The notes beneath the pieces were generated by a model. It worked only from the letters and a program-made list of their open reading frames with translations, was not told where the DNA came from and did not search any database. A program made the position numbers and the translations under genes. Of a DNA stretch of 64,000 nucleotides, positions 23,401 through 34,706 are shown in pieces (position 1 is the first letter of the stretch; each line of letters begins with the position of its first letter). Source of the stretch: Auriscalpium vulgare. Taxonomy: Eukaryota > Basidiomycota > Agaricomycetes > Russulales > Auriscalpiaceae. Location: positions 1 through 64,000 of the forward strand of contig JAHBBC010000029.1 in assembly GCA_019915015.1 (NCBI GenBank). Direction: 5' to 3'.

Positions 23401-24250
23401 GTCCATTGGCCAGCAAATGAGGAGGTGGCCGGTGCATGATTTCGACGCACTGACGAAGGTCCATCAGGCAGTGCATCGGCGAACGTGCTGGTCATCCTTG
23501 CCGCGGTATTGTGAACTGACAGTCTAAATATACTTCGGTGCGTCACTTGCCCTGACCTCGTCAGACAGTCCCGCATTGACAAGCTTCAACTCGCTGGTCA
23601 GCCTTGCCAAGGGTTTGTGATATGACAGTCTAAATACAGCCCAGTGGGAATCGCGTTTACCCTTGCGACCTTTGTGACCCTTGTAAACCCTTGGAAGGGC
23701 TTGACGTTTGCTCCCCATTTCGCTGATGACTGTGGCAACGAAAAGCCTGAGAAAAGCCTGAGAAAAGAGTGTGATTATGTAATTTCCTTGCCAAGTGAAG
23801 CTAGTGAAGTCTGAGTCAGACTCTACGGTTGTACTACCCATTTCACCATTTACTGTACGGCCATGCTTCTACTCATGCTGGTTAGGGACAGTCTTCCGCT
23901 GGAACCAGAGAGCTGTGTTTTACTTGACACCCATAGCCGCGCTCAGCATCTCGGAGTCTCTGTGTCCTCGCATGGCCAGGCAGGCCGCCACTCCGATTGC
24001 TTCTCGGTCAGGCTTCTTGGCCTCCCTATCAGCTTTTACCAACTTGCTTGGCAGCAAATACCCACGCTGAACACGCGGTGGTGGTGTACATGCATCACCC
24101 CATGACAGTGAAGCATCGAACAGGAAAATGGCAAACTCAATCATCCGAGACTGAGGTCGACGAAACACGCCGTCTTTAAAGGACTTCTATCTGTCATTCT
24201 CAGACTTTCGATCCCTTGCCCCCCTGCTTGCAGGCTAGCATCTGGTCACC
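20495..24250. other. Long gene-poor region with degenerate repeats
   Basis: About 3.7 kb without a gene I can support. A TATATATA element at ~20735-20745 followed by a CT-rich tract (20775-20800) looks like a rightward promoter, but no convincing reading frame follows. Short repeats include two copies of GTCTCGCAGCCATGGC near 21490 and 21563, a 43-bp degenerate direct repeat at 23488 and 23594, and an 11-bp tandem (AAAAGCCTGAG) around 23741-23762. The remainder shows nothing definite; it may be decayed transposon sequence. Confidence 0.4.
23488..23636. repeat. Pair of 43-bp degenerate direct repeats
   Basis: Copy 1 is 23488-23530 and copy 2 is 23594-23636, 106 bp apart. Both begin CTGGTCA and end TGACAGTCTAAATA, with CCTTGCC near the start and mismatches in the middle. 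There is no coding context. Confidence 0.55.
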
Positions 24251-26697
24251 ATGCTCCCTGCTCTCGTTGAAGACACCACTGTCCCTGAGATTGCCCACGG
24301 CAGCCATTCAACTGGCCTTTCTATCGACGAGAAAAACTCGCTCCCGGAGGAAGTCAAGCAGGAGCGCTTTGCCGCGGTCGACGTGTGCGTTTTCATTCTA
24401 CCCCTTCTCACCGCAGTTGCGAGCTAGTGGCTAACCCCTGCGATCTAGCTCGCGGCCGTTCCCCATCGACCCTGACGAACATGAGGAGACGCATCAGCTC
24501 ACCGTTCGTGCGCTCCTTGTCGGCTGCCTTCTCGGTTGCGTCGTCGGGGCATCCAACATCTATCTTGGCCTGAAGACCGGTTTCACTTTCGGTCCTCAGC
24601 TGTTCGGAGCCATTTTTGGCTTCGCCATCCTCAAGTCACTATCCCGGATCGTCCCCGAGTCTGGTTTGCTTGGGAAATGGCTCGGTGGACCATTCGGCCC
24701 CAAGGAGAACTGCACCGTCCAGACGGCCGCCACCGCTAGCGGCGGTCTCGGGATTCTCTTCGTGTCTGCCGTACCCGCCATGTACCGACTACACCTACTC
24801 TCCGAAAAGCCGCAGCAGGACTTCGGGCGCCTTATCGCACTCACGATGTGCTCTGGTTTCTTTGGTGTTTTCTTCGTCATTCCCTTGCGCAAGCACTTCA
24901 TTATCCATCAAAAGCTCGTCTTCCCTACCCCCGCTGCCACCGCATACACTATCCGCGCGCTGCACAACGGTCGGGTCGGTGCGATTGCCGCGAGGAAGAA
25001 GACGCTGGGTCTCATTGCCACCATGTCATCTGCGTTTATCTTCAAGGCCGTGTCCATTTACGCGCCTGGCATTATCTGGGATTGGCACATCGGTTGGACC
25101 CTCTATCGCATCGGCTTCACCAGCATCATTCATCTCGAGAACTACGGCTGGTGGATTGAATGTAAGAACGCATATCAATGTCAACTATGGATCGTGTTGA
25201 CGCCTGTTCGCAGTTACGCCCGCCTTTTTCGGTGCTGGCCAGCTCTCCGGTATGAACGCTTCCTGGTCCTTCTTCGGTGGTGCTGTCCTTGCCTGGGGCA
25301 TCAGTAAGTTTTTGTTCCATCCAAATGTCAGATCTGTGTTCACGTGGCTTACAGTCGCTCCCTCGCTCGTTGCAACCGGCCGAGCATTTGGCACGTCGAC
25401 ATCCGATGATTACCCTCTCGTCACCTACCAATCCATCTCATACAGCGACCCTACCAAGTATGTCACTACCCCCTCGCCGCGCTACTGGCTGCTTTGGCCC
25501 GGCGTCTTTATGATGCTGGTGTACTCCGCCACGGATGTCCTCGTAAATGCTTCGGGCCCGCTCTACGAAATGTTCAAGACGTGGCGCTTCCGCCCCACAC
25601 GCGACCCGCGCGAGTGGTTCTACACCGAGGGCGAGGCGTACGACGAGGACTACACCACCAAGGAGGACCGCATTCCCACGTGGGCGTGGACCGGCGGCCT
25701 TGCCATCTCCACCGTTGTTTCCGTCTCCCTACTCTCAACACAATACCACGTCAACGTCGGGGAAGCTATTCTTGCTCTCCTCCTTGCCTTCCTCTTCTCG
25801 TTTATCGGCGTCCAGTCCTCCGGCCACACCGACGTCAACCCCGTGTCCACTGTCGCCAAGGCCTCTCAGCTCATCTTTGGAGGAATCAGCAAGAGTCAAG
25901 GTCTGGAGATCCGCAAGTCCGAGATTGTCAATCTGGCTGCTGGCACGGTCGCTGCTGGTGCCGCGGCGCAAGCTGTTGACATGACGGGTGACTTGAAGAC
26001 GGGCTACCTGCTGCGCGCGAAGCCGCGCAACCAGTTTGTCGCGCAACTTGTCGGCGCCGTCGTTGCTGTCTTTTTGACCGCAGGTTTGTTTGTGCTTTTC
26101 ACGACTGCATCGCCGTGCATTCTCTACCCACCTGAGGATGGCGCGTGCACGTATGGAGCGCCTAGTGTTGCCGCGTGGGCTGCCGTTGCTCTTGCCGTTG
26201 CCTCCCCGACCCTGCGTACGTCCTGATTGCTCGTAATTATTATTTTACTGACACGGATTGTGAATTCCTCCAGCAATTCCTTCGTCGTCTGGCTACACTG
26301 CGATCGCGCTCGGCCTTTTCTCGGTGGTCAGCGTCTTCGTGAAGCACTTCCACATCCCGAAGAAGTACTGGGTCTACGTGCCCAACTGGAACGCTGTTGG
26401 CCTCGCGTTTGTCGTGCCGCAGGTGTATTACCCGATTGCCATGGCCTTCGGCGCGACGTGCAACTACATCTGGGCGCGCCGTAGCCCGAGCAGCTTCGAC
26501 ATGTACATGTTCCCTGTCGCCGCCGGCCTGCTCGCCGGTGAGGGTCTCGGTGGTGTGTTCGCCGCCCTGCTGTCCGTCGCGGGTGTGGACGGGTCGAGTG
26601 AGTTTCCACTGCGCACTTGAGTTTTGCGGTATCTGACCTCGCGCTGTCAGAGTTCGGCACCGCCATTGGCTGTCCTGGCTTTGAGTTCTGTGGTTGA
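24251..26697 (+). CDS. OPT-family oligopeptide (YSL-like) transporter
   Basis: Proton-coupled importer of oligopeptides or metal chelates across the plasma or vacuolar membrane. Six exons (24251-24384, 24449-25161, 25214-25303, 25355-26215, 26274-26597, 26651-26697) give 722 residues, normal for the family, with about 14-16 membrane spans. A cytosolic acidic N-terminus leads to FPIDPDEHEETHQLTVRALL and the first span (GASNIYLGLKTGFTFGPQLFG). The OPT pattern AGQLSGMNASWSFFGG is restored by the exon 2/exon 3 splice. Further markers are AAGTVAAGAAAQAVDMTGDL with TGYLLRAKPRNQF, and the C-terminal NWNAVGLAFVVPQVYYP and LLAGEGLGG. All introns are GT-AG. The substrate cannot be read from sequence. 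The primase gene follows on the same strand after ~215-250 bp. Confidence 0.9.
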
Positions 26698-26911
26698 TTG
26701 TTAGAACGCTCTGATATGCAATTTCATGAGTATTTACGAGCATTTGATGTTACATTCATGATGGAGGCGGCACGGTGGAATTCGAGAGAATACATTTATA
26801 GCAATGTGACAATGACGGTCCGACGGTGGGAAAAGTGTGCCTGCGCGCCACAGACGCGTCCTGCTACCAGACGCTGGCTCTTCTCTCTTTACCAACGCCA
26901 TCTCCTTCACT

Positions 26912-28415
26912 ATGCCTGCCGAAGAGCTCGAACCAACCTCCCCGAGGTCATGCTTGCATTCTACCGCCGCTTGTACCCATTCAAGTCAATTTTCAAGTGG
27001 CTAAATCACGAGCACACACCGTCACGTCTCTTCACCAACCGCGAAATCGCGTTCACGCTCCAATCCGACGTGTATCTGCGCTACAACTCATTCACCACCG
27101 CTGAAGAGTTCAAGAAGCAGACTTGTGCGCTCAATCCAACGCGTTTTGAGATTGGGCCAGTGTATACTGCGCGAGTACGTGGCCGGCAACCTCGCGTCGC
27201 GTGCAGTATTGACCATGGGTACAGCCGCGCGACAAGAAGACCATTCGTCCGTCTGCTTTTACGCCCCTCCTCCGCGAGCTAGTATTTGATATCGACATGA
27301 CCGACTACGACTCAATTCGGACGTGCTGCCAGGGCGCCGACATCTGCAACCGCTGCTGGGGTTTCATCAGCGCAGCGGTGCTCACACTCGACACAGCGCT
27401 CCGCGAGCAGTTCGGGTACAAGTACCTGCTGTGGGTGTACTCCGGCCGTCGTGGCATACATCTGTGGATCTCCGACCGCGAGGCGATGGAGCTCACCGAC
27501 GACCAGCGTCGGGCGATGGTCAATTTTCTCACGGTCGTGCAGGGCGGGAAGGAGATGCACAAGAAGGTGAACGTGAGGATAGGGAAGGACCCGGTGCTCC
27601 CTCCTTCGGTCAAGTGCGCACCCATCTGCACTTGCAAGGATCGCGCTGACTCGCCTTCAATACAGGGCTGCGTTAGAGCCGCTCGTCGAAATTTTCAGCA
27701 ATCTCATCTTGGCCGATCAAGACTGCTTCAAGAGCGATGATGGGTGGGAGGAGCTCTTGACTCTCATTCCAGATAAAGACGTCGCCAAAGTCCTCCGGAG
27801 AAAATGGAACGACGACGAAGACCGCTCATCGGAAGACAAGTGGGATGACTTGAAGAGCGAAGTTGGCAAATATGCCAAGACAAGTCGCGAGCGCGTGCGT
27901 CTCCCTCTCACCTGCACCGAGTCCTTTACTGATCCTCAGGGTCGCAGGCCACGATGAAAGCCGCCATGGAGGATATAATCCTGCAGTATACCTACCCGCG
28001 GATCGATGCGGAGGTTTCGAAGCACCGCAACCATTTGCTGAAGGCTCCGTTTTGTGTCCACCCCAAGACAGGCCGGATATGCGTCCCTATTGATCCCGCG
28101 CGCATCCAAGAGTTCGACCCGGCGCGAGTGCCGACTGTAGGGCAGCTCCTGCGGGAGCTTGACGCTGCCACACCGGAGAACACCGCTGGAGAGCATGCAG
28201 GTAGCCGAGTATCCCCGCCACCTGCTGCGACCGATTTGAACTTATATTCTTGCAGACTGGGAAAGAACGTCATTGAAGCCATATGTCGAAATGATGGAGA
28301 AGCATGCCGCAAGCTTAATGGCGGAGGTCCGAAGAGAAAAGATTGCGTCAGGTATGTTGCCCGTTCACCCGCGGACTAGGCGACTAACGCTCCGCAACCA
28401 GACACGACTTGGTAG
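26912..28415 (+). CDS. PRI1: DNA primase small (catalytic) subunit, with an apparent frameshift at the start
   Basis: Makes RNA primers in the polymerase alpha-primase complex. Exons ~26950-27174, 27225-27613, 27666-27894, 27948-28200, 28256-28351 and 28402-28415 join in frame to 401 residues from the ATG at 26950. The catalytic acidic motif is VFDIDMTDYD. The zinc site is CCQGADICNRCW. GYKYLLWVYSGRRGIHLWI is the conserved core, and LLKAPFCVHPKTGR marks the C-terminal half. Family members start about a dozen residues earlier. Those residues are present as MPAEELEPTSP from the ATG at 26912, but in a different frame: one base appears missing in the C run at 26937-26943. Either the base was lost in the assembly or allele, or translation starts at 26950 with a shortened N-terminus. 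The last exon adds only four codons before the stop. Confidence 0.9.
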
Positions 28416-28682
28416 ACATCCGCCTGTACCTTCACCTCTGTAACGTTACCTCCGCTGTATTTTTGCGCTCTTTGTGTCTTATCTATCTTGCCGATGTCCT
28501 ATCCTAAAGGCCTAACTCCTCCCTCGGGCCCTGAAGTCACTGCGCACGTGACCTAGTGACCTCACCTCGAGCCTCCGAACACGCCCGTCCTTCAATGCCC
28601 CCGCTACAAATAGTACGCGTGTCCGAGCTCGCTCGGCGTGGCTGCAACCACCCATCAAGACTCACCATTACGACCGCCCGGA

Positions 28683-29408
28683 ATGTCGTCCTTTGTACCC
28701 TCTCCTGCCGCGTCCTTCTCCCCACAGCCCTCATCTATGCCGCCCATGCCGAACAGCAACGGTCCAGCGGGGCAAGCCATGCTCTTCGGCATCCTTGCAG
28801 TCTTCGTCTCGGTGTTTGCAGTGTTCGCCATCGGTGGCGGCCTGTGGCACCACTACAGGCGGGGAGGGCCTCAGAACGGCATCGTGCTAGAGTACGACGA
28901 AGCCGCTGGTGAGTACAGGGGTGTGCCGAAGCTGTGGGAGGTGTGGGCCGAGGATGTACACGAGAAGCACGAAAAGTCGTGTCCGTGGGATGGGCTACAG
29001 GTGCGCGCCGTTGTCTGAGTGCGATATGCCCCGCTCACCGCGCCACGCCGTGTCTAGCCCCTTGCGATGGAGATATACCCAGCGTCAAACGGCACGAGTC
29101 CCGGGGAGACCCAGCCACGACATGACTGGCTTCCCCATATCCGCCGCTACACCTCGTCCTCATCATCCGCTTCGGACGAGCAGTCCGTGGACGAAAAGTC
29201 CGTAGCGAAGACCCCGTCGGATGGCGAGGGCGAGACGGGCGCGGCGCAAGTCTCATTCATAATAGCGATGCCGTACCCCGGCTGCAGCACTAGGGCGCCT
29301 CAGCGCGACGTGCGCTGGTCGGGCGCCACCCTGCGGCGGCCAGACTGGATCCGTGGAGAGTACGTTATCGGCACGCATCATGCCCCGTTCCGGGAAAACG
29401 AGGCCTGA
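28683..29408 (+). CDS. Small single-pass membrane protein, paralogue of 29775-30441
   Basis: Two exons (28683-29000, 29058-29408; 57-nt intron) give 222 residues. A Ser/Pro-rich extracytoplasmic N-terminus without a signal peptide (MSSFVPSPAASFSPQPS) precedes one strong TM segment (AMLFGILAVFVSVFAVFAIGG). A juxtamembrane His/Arg stretch and the motif PKLWEVWAEDVHEK follow, then WDGLQ joined across the splice to PLAMEIY. The same block order, with an intron at the identical point, occurs in the convergent gene at 29775-30441. The C-terminus is Ser/Glu-rich and low-complexity. Function unknown; I associate this layout with basidiomycete-specific hypothetical proteins. Confidence 0.65.
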
Positions 29409-29774
29409 GGATGAGCTGTAGAAATTGTTCTTTTCGGCATCTTTTCTAGGTCATGTCATTCCCGCATAGCACTTTGGTCTTACTATCCTGACTTTTTGGG
29501 AGCACTATCAGACTGACACACACACCTTCTGTGATAGACTTGCATATTCTATCCTACATGGCTGCCTAATTTCTGATCCTCTGCATAGATGCAAGTCTCG
29601 TACCCTCACATACATGCCATTGTTTGTCTGGCTATGATGTCGTGAACACGCGCCTACACGCGCTGTACTACTGTACAGAAATCTGAAATCATTCAAGCGT
29701 AATCCCAAAAGGAAAATTATAGAGTACAGGTAAATGGACGTGGGTATCGCGAACCGTTGTTCATTTCGTTGATG
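29409..29774. other. Convergent intergenic region, no gene seen
   Basis: About 365 AT-richer bases between two gene 3' ends, presumably both 3' UTRs and polyadenylation signals. No open frame of note. Confidence 0.6.
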
Positions 29775-30441
29775 TCATCGTACAGCACCTGTAATGGCTT
29801 CGACGTCCACCGTCCATGGCATCTCCACCAAGCCGATCACCAGCTCTTCCGAGCGATGACTCTGGGCGCCGGGGGAAGACGATGCCTCCAGTTCAGAGTC
29901 TGTGCAGTCTGGCTCGTGTTGCGACGGCATGGCAAGCAGCACCGCGACCTGCAAACTGGCTGGTTCATGCGTCGGAGTCGGCTCCTGAAGGAGCGTCGAC
30001 TTCGCCTTCGGCTTCCATCTCGACTTCCATGTCGTGGTCGGCGTGTGCTCTGCCGGCATGTGCGCAGTCTCCGACAGCACAGAGACGGAAAACGGCTGGC
30101 CGCCGAGTGAGTCTCGACAGTCTCTTATACAGAAGCAGACGCACCTGCGCATCCTTCCACTTGAACTCCTTCACATTCCTCCCGTCCGCCCATACGTCGT
30201 ACAGCTGGGGCTTCTCTGCCTCCGCCGCGAGCACCACGCGTCTCCTCTGGCGGTCCAGCAGGTCCCTCCCCGTCACCTTCCGCCACACGCACAATACCAG
30301 AATAAACGCAGAGAACCCGCCGATGGCAATGAAGCCTATGATGATGGGTGGCGACGTGCCGCTCGCGAAGAACGGCGGCGGGTCGCGTGTGTCGGTCGCC
30401 GAGGGCGGCGCCGAGGAGGACGAGCTCGTCACGCTGGACAT
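29775..30441 (-). CDS. Small single-pass membrane protein, paralogue of 28683-29408
   Basis: Two exons (30145-30441, 29775-30095; 49-nt intron) give 205 residues. A Ser-rich N-terminus (MSSVTSSSSSAPPSATDT) is followed by one TM segment (IIIGFIAIGGFSAFILVLCV) and a basic stop-transfer stretch. The motif PQLYDVWADGRNVKEFKW comes next, then KDAQ joined across the splice to PFSVSVL. The C-terminal tail is acidic and low-complexity. Intron position and phase match the convergent neighbour exactly, so the two are paralogues in tail-to-tail orientation. Function unknown. Confidence 0.65.
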
Positions 30442-30779
30442 GGCGAGGGTGGCGGGTGGGCGGGCGCAGTGTTCATCGTGCGTGGGGGAAGACGTGCTCA
30501 GAGACGTATTATAGGAATTTGGGTCTTACATGCGATGACGTAAGTCGAGGAGAGTGGGCATGCCGGGAACGCGCCGAAGCCTGTCTGTTCCTCGCCGCCC
30601 TATCCGAGCCTCTCGATTCTCACAACTGCCTCTAGGCGGGGCGGCGTGTGCCTACATCTCTCTTTCCGGTGTGCTGGTCGCTGTGATCCGTCCCAGGGGC
30701 TGCTGCGGATCGCAGAGCAAGAATAGAAGAAGTGCCTAGTGTACACTGCCATACAGCGGAACATGCAGTGGGTGCGAAA
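30442..30779. other. Intergenic region, no gene seen
   Basis: About 340 bp between the start of the membrane protein gene and the end of the P450 gene, both leftward. It holds the promoter of the former. Nothing else stands out. Confidence 0.55.
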
Positions 30780-32744
30780 TCACGACCGCCTTTTGATCCC
30801 AACCTTGCACTCCAGAGGCTTGCGAAGGAAACCCTCGCTTGTATCAAACTGCATTCGAATGAGCAATGGACACGCGCTCGCACTTCGAGAGATCAGACGT
30901 ACGTGCTTCTCCGGGTTCTCCAGCACGATACTGTAGCGCCGCATGATCGAAGAGATGATGACCAACAGCTCCATGTTCGCCAGGTTGCGGCCGACACAAG
31001 CTCTACAAAGATGTCAGCGGTGATCTTGTTTCACGACCCGTAGAAGACGCTAACCTAGGGCCAAACGAAAACGGATTGAAGGTGCGCTGAATCGCCTCGC
31101 TATCCCGCTCAAACCACCGCTCGGGTCTGAAATCCTCCGCGTCATCTCCCCACACCTCCGTGTCCCTGTGAATGGTGTAACTCGGCACGCTGAGAACCGT
31201 ACCCTCGGGGAAGGATCGACCTAGCACCGTCAAGCCGCCCTCCGGAACGATGCGCGGCAAGCCAATCGCCGAGGTCGAATGCAAACGGAGAGACTCGTTG
31301 ATCACCGCCTCGAGGTATGGCAGCTTCTTGACGACCTCGAACATCGACACAGGGTCGTCGTCGTTCTCGAGCGCAGCATCGAGCTCCGTTTGAAGCCTCT
31401 TCTGGCACCGGGGGTTCGTCGCGAGGTAGTATGTGATGGCGCACGAAGAGCTGCCACCCAAATGTCAAACAAATGTCAGGTCACGAAGAGAAGGGAGTGC
31501 ACACTTTGACGTCGTGTCGCTTCCCGCGATCAACTGCGTGAGCGCCTCAGCGGTGAGCTCTTCCCGACTCATGGGTTTGCCTTCGTCGTCCTTTCCTTCC
31601 TGCAGCTTGCTCAACAGATCCACGCGATATGAGGGATTTGACAAGCGCTTCGCCACCGCCGCCACTGCCAACCCGGCGAGGTTCTGGACTGCTTTGCCGC
31701 CTTTGCTGTACCACGGGATGTAGCGCTTGACGAAGGGTCGAACCCACGGGGGCAGAACGCCCATAGATGCGGAATACTCGCCGCGGTCGTTCAGAATCTT
31801 GACGGCGGGAATGTGAACGACCTCGTATTCGGCTTTGTCTTCCCCGTATGACGATATAGCTTGCGTAGTATCCTTGGCAACTGGGGCAGAGTCCTTTGCT
31901 GCCTGGAGCATCCCGAAGGGCGATCCGAACGCCAGGTCGCCTGTGGAGATAGAGTCAAGCGCCAACGTCCACAGGCGGATAGAATCTATGCACACCTATG
32001 ATGTCAAATGCGAGATAATTAAACCCTGCAAGAGTTCGTCAGAGACACATTAACATCGAGCCGCTGGAAACATACATGGCAAGCAGTCGAGCCAGACTCT
32101 GCCCTCACGACCCTCCCATCCGCCCTCACCGTCGTCGCCCCTCAGACCCTTCGCGCCGCCGTCACACAGCCTATCCCACTGCTGCAAGAACGTCCTCACA
32201 TACTCTCTCACATACGGCTCGAACTCGAGTACGTTCCTCTGGGAGAATATGTGCGAGACGATCTTGCGCTTGCGGGCGTGGGCCGTGCGGTCGCGGGTGT
32301 TGAACAGGCCGCGCTGGATGGACACGAATGCGTCGTAGAAATTGGACTTGAGCGAGCCGTTGCCGTGGGCGTAGACGACCTGCAGCGCTGCAGGGTCGGC
32401 GATGGACACGTGGTTCGGGGCGAGGCGCACAAACGTGCCTGTGGCGGGGCATGCGGGGAAGTGACGTAAACAACCCGATCGTTGACGACGCTGGGCCACG
32501 CATGCGCACCGTATTGCTTGTGCAGCTCGTGCACGACCTCGGAGCGATGCCCCTTGGCGGCGACACGCCCTAGCCAAAGATCCGTGAAGCGAGCGAACCA
32601 GGGGCCGGGGTAGGCGCGAACACCGTGCGGATCGAGGAGCCAGGCGATGACATGCACAAGAATGACCGCGGCAGGAAGTAGTAGGAGGAGGGTGGTCACG
32701 TCGAGGCTCTTGACGCGTTCGACAATCTGTGAGGAGATGCCCAT
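30780..32744 (-). CDS. Cytochrome P450, CYP53-like (benzoate 4-hydroxylase type)
   Basis: ER-bound monooxygenase. In fungi CYP53 members para-hydroxylate benzoate in aromatic detoxification. Seven exons (32510-32744, 32076-32438, 31996-32025, 31505-31940, 31055-31450, 30903-31002, 30780-30848), including one of 30 nt, give 542 residues. An N-terminal anchor (TTLLLLLPAAVILVHVIAWLL) precedes the proline hinge YPGPWFARFTD. LAPNHVSIADP and STGE-less helix I AGSDTTSNSSCAITYY follow. The ExxR pair is in INESLRLHS, PERW follows, and the heme loop FSFGPRACVGRNLA carries ligand C489. Exon joins restore SNSSC and RACVG. The subfamily rests on remembered CYP53 features (GHRSEVVHELHKQYG, AYNYLAFDII-like joins), so the substrate is an inference. 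A TATA run lies ~75-85 bp upstream. Confidence 0.88.
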
Positions 32745-32816
32745 GGTGGTAATCGGTGAAGAGTGAGAACAATCAAAGCCGGGCAAGCTGTACATAACCT
32801 TGTGAGCGGGGCCCCT

Positions 32817-32828
32817 TATATATATATA
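32817..32828 (-). promoter_or_regulatory. TATA box of the P450 gene
   Basis: An uninterrupted TATATATATA run about 73-84 bp upstream of the P450 start codon, in the expected orientation and distance for a fungal TATA-type, usually inducible, promoter. Confidence 0.55.
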
Positions 32829-34706
32829 CGGATCTTGCATCACGAGCTCGTGTAGCGCTCCGTATCATCGCGCGGCCAGGAGTTACACGTTACAGTACCC
32901 CTTCCAACCTCAAACGCCTACTCCTACTCCTACACCGTGGGGTGCACAGACTCGACCTACTACTCTGTCTTGCCAGTGGCTGCCTCCACGAGTGACTGGT
33001 ATTGTAAGTACCCGAGGACCGAGGTTACGCAAGCCAGATCATTGATCACACTGATAGCCCTCCTCTGCTCCTCAACCGAGGCCGGCCAACCGATATCAGA
33101 ACATTGCTAGGAAAAACTTGTTGATGCGACAGGCCGGCAGCAGTCTCTGTCTGAATGGCGGTCAGAAATGTCTGCGGTGAGCGGAGTTGAACGCTCACGC
33201 AATGGAACGAAGATGGATGTATGGATGCCACGTCCGACGAGTGGCGGAACGACTGTCTTCCGCGCGTGGTCTGCAACGGAGACTACCGTCCGACAGTACT
33301 CCGGTCCCCGGACGGTAAGGTCATCGTTCGTTATTCAGAATCACCGACGCTGAAACCGCAAAGCCGACTCCACGAGTGAAAAGTGTCGCGCAAGAAGCGC
33401 GAAGCAGGAAGCCGGCTCATGATTCAACGCAGCTGGAGTTTCAACCTGTCGCAGTGCGCTTCAAAGTTCAAGTACGCTCCGGTGTTCTTCACTTGTCCTA
33501 CCGAGAGAAGACAGAAGACGCTGCTGGGAAGCCGGGAGGTTGCCGTCGAGTTTCGTGGTATCTGCAAGCGCCTGTGCGCAAAAAGTGGATCCCACACTTG
33601 CTCAGTTGCTGTGCACTAGACAAATGGCAGTTTTTCCTGTAGCGGAGGTGAGTCAGGCGCGAGGTGAGTCAAGATGACGACCTGTTTTCGGCCACAACGT
33701 CGTGTCGGCCGACGACGATGAAACGGCTGTTCAAGCAACAGTGAGGCTCGTTGAAGGTGTACATGTAATCCAGAGGCTCGTTGAACGTCGCCTTGGTCTA
33801 GCATGAGGAACACATAGTGAGGCAAAGAGGTAAGCCGTGTCATTGAATGGCCGTTGATGTAACCACCGCATAATGTAAGATAATGTAACGTACGCTCTCG
33901 CTAAAGAGCTAGGCTTCGTCAATCAAAAGACGTGTAGGCTCGGATGCGCTTACCAACAGATGTACAAACAAATACACTACATGAGGTTGATCAAGAGGCT
34001 GAGTTCAGCATAGCCTCTCGAGTAGCAGCTAGCCATGAGCCCATCACTGTCCAAAACGAATAGCCACGATGCTTTTAGCATAGCACGAGATGACCATACG
34101 TTCCAAGCTACGGCCAGCGTCGACATATAGTGGTGGCAGTGGGCACACTGGCAGACGGCGCGGGCGCGGGCGCATAGAGTGAACTTGAAGCGCTCTGGCT
34201 GTAGGCGTCGGCTGGTCGCTGTCACCGCAAGTTGATCTTTGCCTTTTGGGGACCTGCCCACGGTGATACGGCTGGGCGCGCGTCGAGCGCCGGCATGCAC
34301 TGCAACTCCTGACCGTGACCGCAGAAACGGCCATTCAACTCCTTTGCTCTCGCAGCGAGCAAGCATGAGCAATCCGCCATCTGCCCATCTGGTCCCATCT
34401 CTAGAGCTTGGCGGAATGAACGCGTTCCTGTGGGGTTGCCTCTCATGCTCTCATGGCACTCATCTATCCGATTGAGATCCTGTCGACCTTCAGCGTCTCT
34501 GGCCTCTTATCAGCATGTAAATGAATGCGCCGCCCGACAACCTGCGGCGGTCTCGTTCTGCCGTGATCGGACACATGTCCCGGCTGTACACATTGCGGGT
34601 TTTGCGGGTGCTCATATAGTGCCAGTGCCTCATAAGGGCCCGCCGGCGTCCACGTCCTCTTCGTCCCTCCCCCTTCTGTCTCTGCTCGTCGACACGCCCC
34701 GTTGCA
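32829..34706. other. Gene-free region containing one dispersed hairpin repeat
   Basis: About 1.9 kb upstream of both the P450 gene and the secreted glycoprotein gene. Apart from the repeat copy at 33241-33289 and a duplicated GAGGCTCGTTGAA at ~33745 and ~33774, I see no coding signal. The last 100-200 bp should be the promoter of the glycoprotein gene. Confidence 0.45.
33241..33289 (-). repeat. Dispersed ~45-bp hairpin element, copy A
   Basis: On the minus strand it reads TAGTCTCCGTTGC, then GACCACGCG, then CGGAA-GACAGTCG-TTCCG. GTCGGACG occurs on both sides: directly upstream, and again about 11 bases beyond the hairpin. Related copies are at 39121, 48498, 52486 and 56301. Confidence 0.7.
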
